Origin: Pseudomonadota bacterium
Lineage (GTDB): Bacteria > Pseudomonadota > Gammaproteobacteria > Burkholderiales > Gallionellaceae
DNA: 64,000 nucleotides
Direction of reading: 5' to 3'
Assembly (NCBI GenBank): GCA_021782995.1
Contig: JAJXUI010000012.1
Coordinates: 1-64,000 of the forward strand
Both the position numbers and the translations under genes were made by a program. Of the stretch, positions 54,874 to 63,009 are shown piece after piece. Below the pieces are notes generated by a model, which made no database searches, was not told the DNA's origin, and was given only the letters and a program-made list of their open reading frames with translations. Within the stretch, counting starts at the first letter, position 1. Every line of letters begins with the position of its first letter.

Positions 54874-57297
54874 ATGAAGAAAATGAAACTGGTGATGGTA
54901 GGTAACGGCATGGCCGGGGTGCGTACCCTGGAAGAGCTGATCAAGCTGGAACCCGATATTTATGACATCACCGTATTCGGCTCGGAGCCATATCCGAATT
55001 ACAACCGCATCATGCTGTCGCCGGTACTGGCTGGCGAGCAGGGCATACAGGACATCATCCTGAACGATCTGGACTGGTACAAGGAAAACCACATCACGCT
55101 GCACACCGGCAAGAAAGTGGTGAAGATCGACCGCAAGAACAAGAAGGTTTATGCCGATGATGGCACCGAGGCCGAATATGACCGCCTGTTGCTGGCCACC
55201 GGCTCCAATCCATTCATCCTGCCAGTACCCGGCAAGGAACTTCAAGGCGTGATCGGCTATCGTGACATTCATGACACCAACCAGATGATCGATGCTGCCG
55301 CCAAGTACAAGCATGCGGTGGTGATTGGCGGCGGCCTGCTCGGACTGGAAGCGGCGAATGGTCTGGCGATCCGTGGCATGGATGTGACCGTAGTGCACCT
55401 GATGCCCTGGCTGATGGAACGCCAGCTGGACAAGAGTTCGGCCAACATGTTGCAGAAATCGCTGGAAGCCAAAGGGCTGAAATTCCTGCTGGAAAAGCAG
55501 ACACAGGAACTGGTGGGTGGTGCAGATGGCCGGGTGCAATCAATCAAGTTCAAGGATGGCAGCGAGATCCCGGCTGACCTGGTAGTGATGGCAGTGGGCA
55601 TTCGCCCGAATACGGAACTGGCCGAATCGGCCGGCATCCATTGCAACCGCGGCATCGTGGTGAATGACACGATGCAGACTTTCGATCCCAGCATTTATGC
55701 GGTGGGTGAATGCGTGTCGCATCGCGGTACGGCATACGGCCTGGTGGCGCCTTTGTTCGACATGGCCAAGGTATGCGCAAACCATCTGGCGCGACTGGGC
55801 ATCGCGCGTTACCAGGGTTCGATCACTTCCACCAAGCTGAAAGTCACCGGCATCGACCTGTTCTCGGCAGGTGACTTTACCGGCAATGACCAGACCGAGG
55901 AAATCCTCATGCATGACGCTGCCGGCGGCGTTTACAAAAAGCTGGTGCTGAAAGACGACAAGCTGGTGGGCGCGGTAATGTACGGCGATACCAAGGATGG
56001 TGCATGGTATTTCCAGATGATACGTGATGGACGCTCGGTGACTGATATTCGTGATCACCTGATGTTCGGCCAGTCGCATCTGGGCAATCTGGGTCATCAG
56101 GGTCAGGATCTTGCGGCTACGATGCCGGACAGCATGGAAGTGTGCGGATGCAATGGCGTATGCAAGGGCGATATCACGAAGTCGATCAAGGAGAAGGGCC
56201 TGTTCACGCTGGAGGATGTGCGCAAGCACACCAAGGCTTCCGCTTCGTGCGGCTCCTGTACCGGCCTGGTCGAGCAGATTCTGGCTTCCACGCTGGGCGG
56301 TGCTTATGCGCCGCAGGCGACAGCGCAGAAACCGATGTGCGGTTGTACCTCGCATACGCATGAAGAAGTGCGCAAGGCGATTGTCGAAAACAAGCTGCTG
56401 TCGATTCCCGATGTGATGACATTCATGCAGTGGAACACGCCGAATGGCTGTGCCAGCTGCCGTCCGGCGTTGAACTATTATGTGCTTTGCGCATGGCCGC
56501 ATGAAGCCAAGGATGATCCGCAATCGAGATTCATCAATGAACGCGCGCATGGCAACATCCAGAAGGATGGCACATTCTCCGTGGTGCCACGCATGCATGG
56601 CGGTGTGACCACGCCGGACCAGTTGCGCCGCATCGCCGATGTCGCGGAAAAATACAAGGTGCCGACAGTGAAAGTGACCGGGGGTCAGCGTATCGACCTG
56701 TTCGGAATCAAGAAAGAGGACTTGCCGAGTGTGTGGGCGGATCTGGGCATGAGCTCGGGTTATGCCTATGGCAAGGCGCTGCGCACGGTGAAGACGTGTG
56801 TCGGCAGTGAGTGGTGCCGCTTCGGTGTGCAGGATTCCACGCAGATGGGGATTGATCTTGAATATGCGCTGGACCGCATGTGGACACCGCACAAATTCAA
56901 GCTGGCCGTTTCCGGCTGCCCGCGTAACTGTGCCGAAGCCGCGATCAAGGATGTGGGCATCATCGGTGTCGATTCCGGCTGGGAAATCTATGTGGGCGGA
57001 AATGGCGGCATCAAGACAGAAGTCGCGCAGTTCCTGGTGAAAGTGAAGTCGAAGGAAGAGGTGCTGGAATACACGATGGCGTTCACCCAGCTGTATCGCG
57101 AAGAAGCGCGTTACCTGGATCGCTCCGTGCATTATGTGGAACGTGTCGGCCTTGACTACATCAAGGAAAAAATCGTGGGCGATGTGGCCAACCGCAAGGC
57201 ATTGCATGAACGCCTGCTGTTTGCCTTGCAGGGACTCGGCGATCCCTGGGCAAACGAGAACGTGAACAAGCGTGAATTCGAATCACTGACAGTATAG
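54874..57297 (+). CDS. nirB: NADH-dependent nitrite reductase, large subunit
   Basis: An 807-residue flavoprotein with siroheme. The N-terminal half is a FAD/NADH oxidoreductase (VGNGMAGVRTLEEL, then VIGGGLLGLEAANGL). Cysteine clusters of the BFD type follow (CGCNGVCKGD, CGSCTGLVEQ, CGCTSHTHEE, CASC). The C-terminal half has the sulfite/nitrite reductase domains with the siroheme-4Fe-4S cysteines TCVGSEWC and SGCPRNCAE. It reduces nitrite to ammonium in six electrons. CAGGAGCAGAGCA precedes the ATG. It is co-transcribed with nirD, 17 bases downstream. Confidence 0.96.
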   Translation: MKKMKLVMVGNGMAGVRTLEELIKLEPDIYDITVFGSEPYPNYNRIMLSPVLAGEQGIQDIILNDLDWYKENHITLHTGKKVVKIDRKNKKVYADDGTEAEYDRLLLATGSNPFILPVPGKELQGVIGYRDIHDTNQMIDAAAKYKHAVVIGGGLLGLEAANGLAIRGMDVTVVHLMPWLMERQLDKSSANMLQKSLEAKGLKFLLEKQTQELVGGADGRVQSIKFKDGSEIPADLVVMAVGIRPNTELAESAGIHCNRGIVVNDTMQTFDPSIYAVGECVSHRGTAYGLVAPLFDMAKVCANHLARLGIARYQGSITSTKLKVTGIDLFSAGDFTGNDQTEEILMHDAAGGVYKKLVLKDDKLVGAVMYGDTKDGAWYFQMIRDGRSVTDIRDHLMFGQSHLGNLGHQGQDLAATMPDSMEVCGCNGVCKGDITKSIKEKGLFTLEDVRKHTKASASCGSCTGLVEQILASTLGGAYAPQATAQKPMCGCTSHTHEEVRKAIVENKLLSIPDVMTFMQWNTPNGCASCRPALNYYVLCAWPHEAKDDPQSRFINERAHGNIQKDGTFSVVPRMHGGVTTPDQLRRIADVAEKYKVPTVKVTGGQRIDLFGIKKEDLPSVWADLGMSSGYAYGKALRTVKTCVGSEWCRFGVQDSTQMGIDLEYALDRMWTPHKFKLAVSGCPRNCAEAAIKDVGIIGVDSGWEIYVGGNGGIKTEVAQFLVKVKSKEEVLEYTMAFTQLYREEARYLDRSVHYVERVGLDYIKEKIVGDVANRKALHERLLFALQGLGDPWANENVNKREFESLTV

Positions 57298-57314
57298 GAA
57301 CAGGAAATAACAAG

Positions 57315-57626
57315 ATGAGTAACTGGAAACAGGTAGCCATGCTGGAAGATATCCCGCGTCTGGGAAGTCGTGTAGTGAAATCTGCGGAAGGCGACATTGC
57401 ATTGTTCCGCACGCAGGAAGATGAGGTGTTTGCCTTGCTCGACAAGTGTCCGCACAAGGGGGGGCATTTGTCTCAGGGCATCGTTTTCGGCAAGAAGGTG
57501 GCTTGCCCGCTGCATAACTGGCATATCCAGTTGCAGAGCGGGGAGGCCGTTGCGCCGGATGTGGGTTGCGCGCGCAACTTCCCGGTGAGGCTGGAAGGCG
57601 GCGTCGTGATGATCAATCTGAAATAA
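57315..57626 (+). CDS. nirD: Nitrite reductase small subunit (Rieske-type)
   Basis: A 103-residue protein with a Rieske fold and the 2Fe-2S ligands present as CPHKGG and CPLHNW (two Cys, two His). Full-length NirD of some bacteria has lost these ligands; here they are kept. It completes NirBD. The operon ends here; an AT-rich spacer without a clear hairpin separates it from the convergent diguanylate cyclase. Confidence 0.94.
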   Translation: MSNWKQVAMLEDIPRLGSRVVKSAEGDIALFRTQEDEVFALLDKCPHKGGHLSQGIVFGKKVACPLHNWHIQLQSGEAVAPDVGCARNFPVRLEGGVVMINLK

Positions 57627-57744
57627 TCCGGCATGGCATCTTGCTGCGTCAGGCTGCATGGTTGCATCAAAATATATAATTAATTCATAATGTTATATAT
57701 TTTTATGGGGAGGGTGTGGTGCTGCCGGAGCGGCTGGCTGGCAA

Positions 57745-58842
57745 TCAATCCGCGTCAGTGACTGCAGCATATTCCACACAGTTGCGCCCGTGATGCTTGG
57801 CGGCATACAGGGCGCTGTCTGCCCGTTCCAGCCAGTGTTTGGCGGTTTCATCCTGGCGGTATTCGGCAACGCCAAGCGAGATGGTCAGCTTGCGTTCGGC
57901 TATCAGTTCCGAAGTTTCAATCTTGCTGCGCAGCTTCTCTGCCAGGTTCCGTATCGTCTGCAAGTTTGCGCCCGGGGCGAGGATCGCAAATTCTTCACCG
58001 CCGAGACGGAATATGAAGTCCGTCTTGCGGATGTATTTGCTGATCAGTTTGACCAGGTTGACGAGTGCCGTGTCGCCCACCGCATGGCCAAAATTGTCAT
58101 TGATGCTCTTGAAATGGTCTATGTCGATCACGATCAGGCAGGCTGAGTCTGAATTTGTTCTGGCGGACAGGATCACATCCTTTATTTTCTCATCGAAGGC
58201 GCGCCGGTTGCAGGCATTGGTCAATGGGTCGCGCCGCGTCATCATGGTCAGTGAGTGATGCTGGTGGTACATGCGGTTGGCAAAAACGTAGGCGAACAGG
58301 TTATTCACGGTCAGAGACACGACGACAGCCATCAATACTGCAAATTCCAGTATGGGATAAAGCACCACAATCATCGCAAGGGTGGTGAGCAGGCACAGGA
58401 AGGCTGCAGTCCTGGGGGGGACGATGAAATAAAGGGCGAGCATGGTCGGGTAGGCCCAGTAGATGGTTGGCGCTCCTTTCAGATATATCACGCCGGTTAC
58501 GCCGATGAGTGCCAATACCGAAAGGATGGAGGCGGCCTGGCCGATCTGCCGTTTGAAGTAGACATAACTGCCAGTCAGGGTGACGGTAGCAATCAGGAAG
58601 AGATCCACCAGCGCGATATGCCAGTCCTGCTGCAGGATGCGATAAATCGCAAACGGCAGAATGGCAATTGCACCACCAAACGAAATGGCCATCAGGATGT
58701 ATTGCTGGTGAGTGCGGGTTGTCAAAACAGTTTCACCTTTCGAGGAGAATTGTGAGAATTCCAGTATCCCGGCATCAGAAAAATCATGCCATAAATTCAA
58801 GCGGTCGGCGTGGTAATTATTATTTATCTGATTTGATTGCAT
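57745..58842 (-). CDS. Membrane diguanylate cyclase
   Basis: A 365-residue protein: about 45 soluble residues, then five or six membrane segments (about 48-205), then a GGDEF-class domain (about 210-360). The active motif is RLGGEEF, with an inhibitory RKTD five residues before it, so it is a likely active cyclase under product control. The membrane part is a MASE-like sensor without recognised ligand. There is no EAL domain, unlike the two proteins at 6.5-12.9 kb. It stands alone and convergent with nirD. Confidence 0.88.
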   Translation of the reverse strand: MQSNQINNNYHADRLNLWHDFSDAGILEFSQFSSKGETVLTTRTHQQYILMAISFGGAIAILPFAIYRILQQDWHIALVDLFLIATVTLTGSYVYFKRQIGQAASILSVLALIGVTGVIYLKGAPTIYWAYPTMLALYFIVPPRTAAFLCLLTTLAMIVVLYPILEFAVLMAVVVSLTVNNLFAYVFANRMYHQHHSLTMMTRRDPLTNACNRRAFDEKIKDVILSARTNSDSACLIVIDIDHFKSINDNFGHAVGDTALVNLVKLISKYIRKTDFIFRLGGEEFAILAPGANLQTIRNLAEKLRSKIETSELIAERKLTISLGVAEYRQDETAKHWLERADSALYAAKHHGRNCVEYAAVTDAD

Positions 58843-59045
58843 AAAGATTTTTCAGTGTAACGCGTGTCGTTCGGCATTGTTCCGGGCAGGCAGGCCTGTA
58901 GCCGGGAAACTCGCTAAGTTGCGCCCCCAAAAACTGCATGTATCAGACTGCATTAGCGCTTGAATTTTGCGGATGAAAAGCCTATCTTGATCGTCATGGA
59001 ATGCAGTTTGTTCCTGTCTGTAGTTGTCAACAGAAGGAGGTCATC

Positions 59046-59276
59046 ATGAATTCGGCAGATATGTTGATACATGTACATCCTGAGCTGGATACACATGCAA
59101 GAATCAATCTGGAGCGCAGGTTGATGGAATGCTGCGGTGTTGATTGCGCAGAATTCATCCATCAGCCCCATCCCCACGCCATGATCGTGAAGTATGATCC
59201 GGCTGAAATTGAAGGCATGGTGATTCTGGATGTGGTGCGCACCATTGATCCGGTCGCAACACGGGTAGGGCTTTAA
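59046..59276 (+). CDS. Small HMA-like ferredoxin-fold protein
   Basis: A 76-residue protein predicted to fold as beta-alpha-beta-beta-alpha, like heavy-metal-associated domains: MLIHVHPE, NLERRLMECCGVDCAEF, HAMIVKYDP, EGMVILDVVRTID. The usual N-terminal CxxC is missing; instead a CC-x3-C cluster (residues 29, 30 and 34 or so) sits at the end of helix 1, near several histidines. It may bind metal or carry sulfur or thiols. The start 59046 is fixed by AGAAGGAGGTCATC, almost the same leader as that of the DsrC-like gene 512 bases downstream. No experimental function is known. Confidence 0.72.
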   Translation: MNSADMLIHVHPELDTHARINLERRLMECCGVDCAEFIHQPHPHAMIVKYDPAEIEGMVILDVVRTIDPVATRVGL

Positions 59277-59309
59277 ACCGGCAGGCAGTATTCCTGTGGA
59301 TTTGCCGGC

Positions 59310-59465
59310 TCACAGTTCATCGTGGCCGGCGCGGATCATGCGCTGACGCGGCATGTCTGGCCGGGTCAGGTGCTTCATGGTGTGCCGAGCCAGTAAACCG
59401 CGTGCGTGGCTCAGGTGCATGCCCTGGAATTTTTCATCACGCGGACAGTTGCGGGCGACGGGCAC
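59310..59465 (-). CDS. Possible 51-residue basic protein
   Basis: A minus-strand frame starting at GTG (59463-59465) and ending in TGA at 59310-59312 encodes a basic peptide with segments RDEKFQGMHLSHARGLLARH and DMPRQRMIRAGHDEL. Its composition looks more protein-like than the opposite frame, but the ribosome site is weak and no family is recognised. It may be noise in a GC-rich spacer. Apart from it and the tandem repeats, the spacer 59277-59557 holds nothing recognised. Confidence 0.22.
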   Translation of the reverse strand: MPVARNCPRDEKFQGMHLSHARGLLARHTMKHLTRPDMPRQRMIRAGHDEL

Positions 59466-59473
59466 TCTGTCTA

Positions 59474-59528
59474 TTGCAGCTTGGCAATTTGCAGTCTGGC
59501 AGTTGCAGTCTGGCAGTTGCAGTCTGGC
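59474..59528 (+). repeat. Tandem 14-bp repeat upstream of the DsrC-like gene
   Basis: TTGCAGTCTGGCAG is repeated head to tail at 59489-59502, 59503-59516 and 59517-59528 (last copy cut by 2 bases), preceded by a degenerate copy from 59474. The array ends 29 bases before the DsrC-like start codon. It could be an operator array or a slippage-prone repeat. Confidence 0.8.
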
Positions 59529-59557
59529 CTGTGACCATATAACCGCAGGAGGTCATC

Positions 59558-59923
59558 ATGCTTGATATCAATAAAGTCATCCTCAATCCACTGCACTACA
59601 GCAGTGATCCTGAAGGCAATCTGTCCGACCTGCCGCATTGGTCGCCACAGCTGGCAAACAGCATGGCAGCCGATGATGGTCTGGTACTGAACGACGCGCA
59701 CTGGGAAATCATCATGTTCCTGCGCGATCGTTACCGTCAGCACGGTAACGAAGATCCGGCGAGGAGCATCATGCACGACCTGGAGGCGCATTTTTGCAGC
59801 AGACATGGACGCAGTTTGCTGTTTGAACTGTTTCCCCGGGGGCCGGTGAGCCAGGCAAGTCGACTTGCCGGTTTGCCGCAGCCACCTCATGTGCGCGATC
59901 CATCATTCGGCTCGGTGATGTAA
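59558..59923 (+). CDS. DsrC/TusE-family protein lacking the C-terminal cysteine (RspA-like)
   Basis: A 121-residue protein with the DsrC/TusE fold: HWSPQLANSMAADDGLVLND, HWEIIMFLRDRY and the conserved LFELFPRGPVSQASRLAGLP. In DsrC and TusE the chain ends with a penultimate cysteine after PKP; here the tail runs PQPPHVRDPSFGSVM with no cysteine. The only cysteine is internal (HFCSRHG). It therefore cannot carry sulfur by the usual route and resembles the cysteine-less group called RspA, proposed to be regulatory. AGGAGGTCATC precedes the ATG. It lies between an HMA-like protein and fisR. Confidence 0.82.
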   Translation: MLDINKVILNPLHYSSDPEGNLSDLPHWSPQLANSMAADDGLVLNDAHWEIIMFLRDRYRQHGNEDPARSIMHDLEAHFCSRHGRSLLFELFPRGPVSQASRLAGLPQPPHVRDPSFGSVM

Positions 59924-59987
59924 TGTGAGCGATCGCGCCACGCATCAGCAGGAGTCTGGTTGCTGGTTGACCGGATGCGGCAGTAAT

Positions 59988-61337
59988 TCAGTCCAGGCGA
60001 TAGCGTTTGAGCTTGCGGTATAGCGTACGTTCGCTGATGCCCAGTGCATCTGCAACATTGCGGCGATGGCCGTTATAACTCTGCAGCAGCTTGGCAATAT
60101 GATCGGCTTCGACACTGGCAATGGATCGATCCGTATTGAGGTTTGTGCTAGCTGCTGCAAGTTGCATCAAGGGTGCTGGCACGGTTGCCGGCTGCGGCGG
60201 TGCGGATTCGCTGAAATGGATGTTGGCGGCACCGATGATGCCGTTATTGCATTCGGCAACCGCTTTCATCAGGATGTTTTTGAGCTCGCGGATGTTGCCG
60301 GGGAAATCGTAATCCTGCAACAGGTCCATTGCCTCCTGGGTAAATTTGCAGCTATTGCCATTGCTGCGGGTGATGCGCATCAGCATGGCCTGTGCCAGTG
60401 CCGGGATGTCGCTTTTGCGTTCGCGCAGCGTGGGCAGGCGCAAGTCGATACCGGCAATGCGGTAAAACAGGTCCTTGCGGAATTCGCCATTGTGCACTTT
60501 CTGCAGCAGGTCGTTGTTGGTGGCGGAAAGCAGGCGCACATCGGCGTTCAGTGTTTCCGTGCCGCCGATGCGGCGGAACTCCCCGCTTTCCAGCACGCGC
60601 AGCAATTTGGCCTGCATGTACATCGGCATGTCGCCGATCTCGTCGAGGAACAGAGTGCCCTTGTCGGCCATTTCAAACAAGCCCTGCTTGCGTCCCACGC
60701 AGCCGGTGAATGCTCCACGTTCGTGGCCGAACAGTTCATCCTCGAACATGTCGGCAGCAATCGACGCACAATTGAGCACGATCAGTGGCTGCTGCTTGCG
60801 GGAGGAGCGCTTGTGGATGTATTGCGCCGCGAGTTCCTTGCCGACGCCGCTTTCCCCCAGCAACAGGATGGCGGCATTGGTTGCAGCGGCACGGGTAAGT
60901 TGTTCCAGTGTGTTGAGAAAGGCTGGAGAGTTGCCCACCATCTGCATGTCTTCGCAGGCGAGCTCATCGGTACTCGCAATCGGGAACACCGCTTCACCCA
61001 GAAACAGCCGGTTGTTGCTGCGTATCGGGTGACCCTTGATGCGCACATGTTCCGGACGGTTATGGCTGTCGAAGTGTGTATGGATGACTTCATGCATTTG
61101 CCCGGTGCGGAACACTTCCTGGTGCGGGCAGTCCTCGCCATTCTGGTGGCATGGCACTTTAGACAGGTGCGAAACCTCATGACAGCAACGACCGATGATG
61201 TCTTCGCGCGTCACACCGTAATTGGTGCAATAGGCCTTGTTGGCCGCGACGATATGGTAGTGCTCGTCGATCAGTACAAAAGGGTTTTCCTGGACGTCGA
61301 TCAGTGCCTGCAATTCGCTGCGGTTAAAATTTTCCAA
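59988..61337 (-). CDS. fisR: FisR-like sigma-54 activator sensing sulfane sulfur
   Basis: About 449 residues: an N-terminal PAS-type sensor (about 10-105), an AAA+ sigma-54 interaction domain (GESGVGKE Walker A, GTLFLDEIGDMP Walker B, arginine fingers), and a Fis-type HTH (VADALGISERTLYRKLKRY). The sensor has Cys52, Cys63 and Cys70; the 11 and 7 residue spacings equal those of Cys53, Cys64 and Cys71 in Cupriavidus FisR, which respond to polysulfide. The sigma-54 contact loop reads GAFTGC, not GAFTGA. The start is TTG (61337), 8 bases after AGGAG; a longer TTG frame starts at 61355. It is divergent from sqr across inverted repeats and a sigma-54 promoter. Confidence 0.87.
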   Translation of the reverse strand: MENFNRSELQALIDVQENPFVLIDEHYHIVAANKAYCTNYGVTREDIIGRCCHEVSHLSKVPCHQNGEDCPHQEVFRTGQMHEVIHTHFDSHNRPEHVRIKGHPIRSNNRLFLGEAVFPIASTDELACEDMQMVGNSPAFLNTLEQLTRAAATNAAILLLGESGVGKELAAQYIHKRSSRKQQPLIVLNCASIAADMFEDELFGHERGAFTGCVGRKQGLFEMADKGTLFLDEIGDMPMYMQAKLLRVLESGEFRRIGGTETLNADVRLLSATNNDLLQKVHNGEFRKDLFYRIAGIDLRLPTLRERKSDIPALAQAMLMRITRSNGNSCKFTQEAMDLLQDYDFPGNIRELKNILMKAVAECNNGIIGAANIHFSESAPPQPATVPAPLMQLAAASTNLNTDRSIASVEADHIAKLLQSYNGHRRNVADALGISERTLYRKLKRYRLD

Positions 61338-61349
61338 TGGTTTGTCTCC

Positions 61350-61424
61350 TGACAAAGTGTCATGACGGTGTCAGGATTCTAGGTGATATCTGCCATTTTG
61401 ACATGACAAAAAAATTGTCATGTC
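61350..61424. promoter_or_regulatory. TGACA/TGTCA inverted repeats between fisR and sqr
   Basis: TGACA-AAG-TGTCA (61350-61362), TGACG-G-TGTCA (61363-61373) and the long palindrome GACATGACAA-N5-TTGTCATGTC (61400-61424) lie 45-120 bases upstream of the sqr -24 element and right behind the fisR start. They are likely enhancer sites for the divergent activator, which would also let it control itself. Confidence 0.65.
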
Positions 61425-61469
61425 GATGCGTTTTTTAAATATGTTAATATATTCAAAATATTGCGTATC

Positions 61470-61485
61470 TGGCACGTTGCTTGCT
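61470..61485 (+). promoter_or_regulatory. Sigma-54 (-24/-12) promoter of sqr
   Basis: TGGCAC (61470-61475), 5 bases, TTGCT (61481-61485), GG and GC 12 bases apart: full consensus. The predicted start is near 61496, 89 bases before the sqr ATG. It sits downstream of inverted repeats and of the divergent fisR gene. Confidence 0.88.
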
Positions 61486-61584
61486 GAAGAAGGTGCAGAA
61501 TCAAGAAGCAGATGCGGATTGTTTCATGACTCAATCCGGCCTTTTTCAGCCAGGCTGGCAAAACAATACATTCAGGAGAACTAC

Positions 61585-62862
61585 ATGGCACATATCGTTA
61601 TATTGGGCGCAGGAATCGGCGGTTTGCCGATGGCTTTTGAAATGCGTGAAAACGCACGTCCGGAAGACAAGATCACGGTCATTTCAAATAACCCGAAATT
61701 TCATTTCGTTCCGTCCAACCCCTGGGTTGCGGTCAACTGGCGTACCCGTAACGATATCGAAATGGATCTTGAGCCGGTATTGAAGCGCAAGAAAATCGAT
61801 TTCATCGGCGTTGGCGCAAAACGCGTGCATCCGGAAAAAAACCAGATCGAACTGGATAACGGCCATAGTGTGGATTATGACTATTTGGTCATTGCCACCG
61901 GCCCCAAGCTGGCATTTGATGAAGTGGAAGGGTTGGGCCCGAATGGGTTTACCCAGTCCGTTTGCCATGTGGATCATGCCGTGGATGCCGAGCATGCCTG
62001 GCAAAAGTTCGTGCAGGACCCGGGCCCGATCGTGGTCGGCGCAGTGCAGATGGCATCCTGCTATGGCCCAGCCTATGAATTCGCCGCGATCATGGATACC
62101 GACTTGCGTCGCCGCAAGATCCGCGACAAGGTGCCGATGACCTTCGTGACTGCCGAGCCGTATATCGGACACCTGGGCCTCGGCGGTGTGGGCGATTCCA
62201 AGGGGCTGATGGAATCTGCCTTGCGCAACCGCCACATCAAGTGGATCTGCAATGCCAAGACCACCAAGATTGAAGACGGCAAGATGCATGTGACCGAACA
62301 CAATGATGATGGCAGCGTGAAAAAAGAGCACGTGCTTGATTTCAAATATTCGATGATGCTGCCCGCTTTCAAGGGCATCGATGCGGTATTCGGCATTGAA
62401 GGCCTGACCAACCCGCGTGGCTTCATCCTGATCGACCAGCACCAGCGCAACCCGAAATACAAGAACATCTACTCGGTTGGTGTGTGTGTGGCGATTCCGC
62501 CGGTGGAAGCAACACCAGTGCCTACTGGCGCACCGAAGACAGGTTACATGATCGAGTCCATGGTTACTGCGACCGCACACAACATCCGTGCCGAACTGGA
62601 TGGCAAGTCACCACATGAACGCGCCACCTGGAACGCCGTGTGCCTGGCCGATTTCGGTGACACCGGCATGGCCTTTGTCGCCTTGCCGCAGATTCCGCCG
62701 CGCAATGTGAACTGGTATTCCGAAGGCAAATGGGTGCACCTGGCCAAGGTCGCATTCGAAAAGTATTTCATGCGCAAGATGCAGCGTGGTACGTCCGAAC
62801 ATCTGTTCGAAAAAGTGCTGCTGAAAGCCGTCGGTATCATGAAGCTGAAAGAGAAGAAATAA
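61585..62862 (+). CDS. sqr: Sulfide:quinone oxidoreductase
   Basis: A 425-residue flavoprotein. The FAD-binding GAGIGG lies at 8-13; three cysteines, Cys127 (SVCHVD), Cys159 (MASCYGP) and Cys301 (GVCVAIP), match the number and spacing of catalytic cysteines in SQR. It oxidises sulfide at the membrane and passes electrons to quinone, releasing sulfane sulfur or polysulfide. The C-terminus (KVAFEKYFMRKMQR and beyond) is amphipathic and may anchor it to the membrane. The start MAHIVILG follows CAGGAGAACTAC; longer readings run through the sigma-54 promoter. A terminator follows at 62901. No persulfide dioxygenase is next to it in this window. Confidence 0.93.
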   Translation: MAHIVILGAGIGGLPMAFEMRENARPEDKITVISNNPKFHFVPSNPWVAVNWRTRNDIEMDLEPVLKRKKIDFIGVGAKRVHPEKNQIELDNGHSVDYDYLVIATGPKLAFDEVEGLGPNGFTQSVCHVDHAVDAEHAWQKFVQDPGPIVVGAVQMASCYGPAYEFAAIMDTDLRRRKIRDKVPMTFVTAEPYIGHLGLGGVGDSKGLMESALRNRHIKWICNAKTTKIEDGKMHVTEHNDDGSVKKEHVLDFKYSMMLPAFKGIDAVFGIEGLTNPRGFILIDQHQRNPKYKNIYSVGVCVAIPPVEATPVPTGAPKTGYMIESMVTATAHNIRAELDGKSPHERATWNAVCLADFGDTGMAFVALPQIPPRNVNWYSEGKWVHLAKVAFEKYFMRKMQRGTSEHLFEKVLLKAVGIMKLKEKK

Positions 62863-62900
62863 GCCTGCTCTCCCGTGGCAGGTTGCACCTGCCCTGCACA

Positions 62901-62934
62901 GGGATGATTTCCGCGAGGAGTCATCCCTTTTTTT
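62901..62934 (+). terminator. Rho-independent terminator after sqr
   Basis: GGGATGA and TCATCCC pair with an inner TTCC-GCGA-GGAG extension, giving an 11-bp stem, followed by TTTTTTT. It lies 38 bases after the sqr stop. Confidence 0.9.
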
Positions 62935-63009
62935 ATTGAGCGTGTTGCTCGTGTTAAACTCCTGCCGTTTTATTGTTGCAGTCATTTATAACAACAACCG
63001 GATACGCAC

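Noticed and set aside
55540-57207. 555-codon minus-strand frame inside nirB
   Set aside because: Antisense shadow; the nirB frame is complete with all cofactor cysteines.
59353-59565. 70-codon plus-strand frame through the tandem repeats
   Set aside because: It translates the 14-bp repeats and runs over the ribosome site and start of the DsrC-like gene; no family resemblance.
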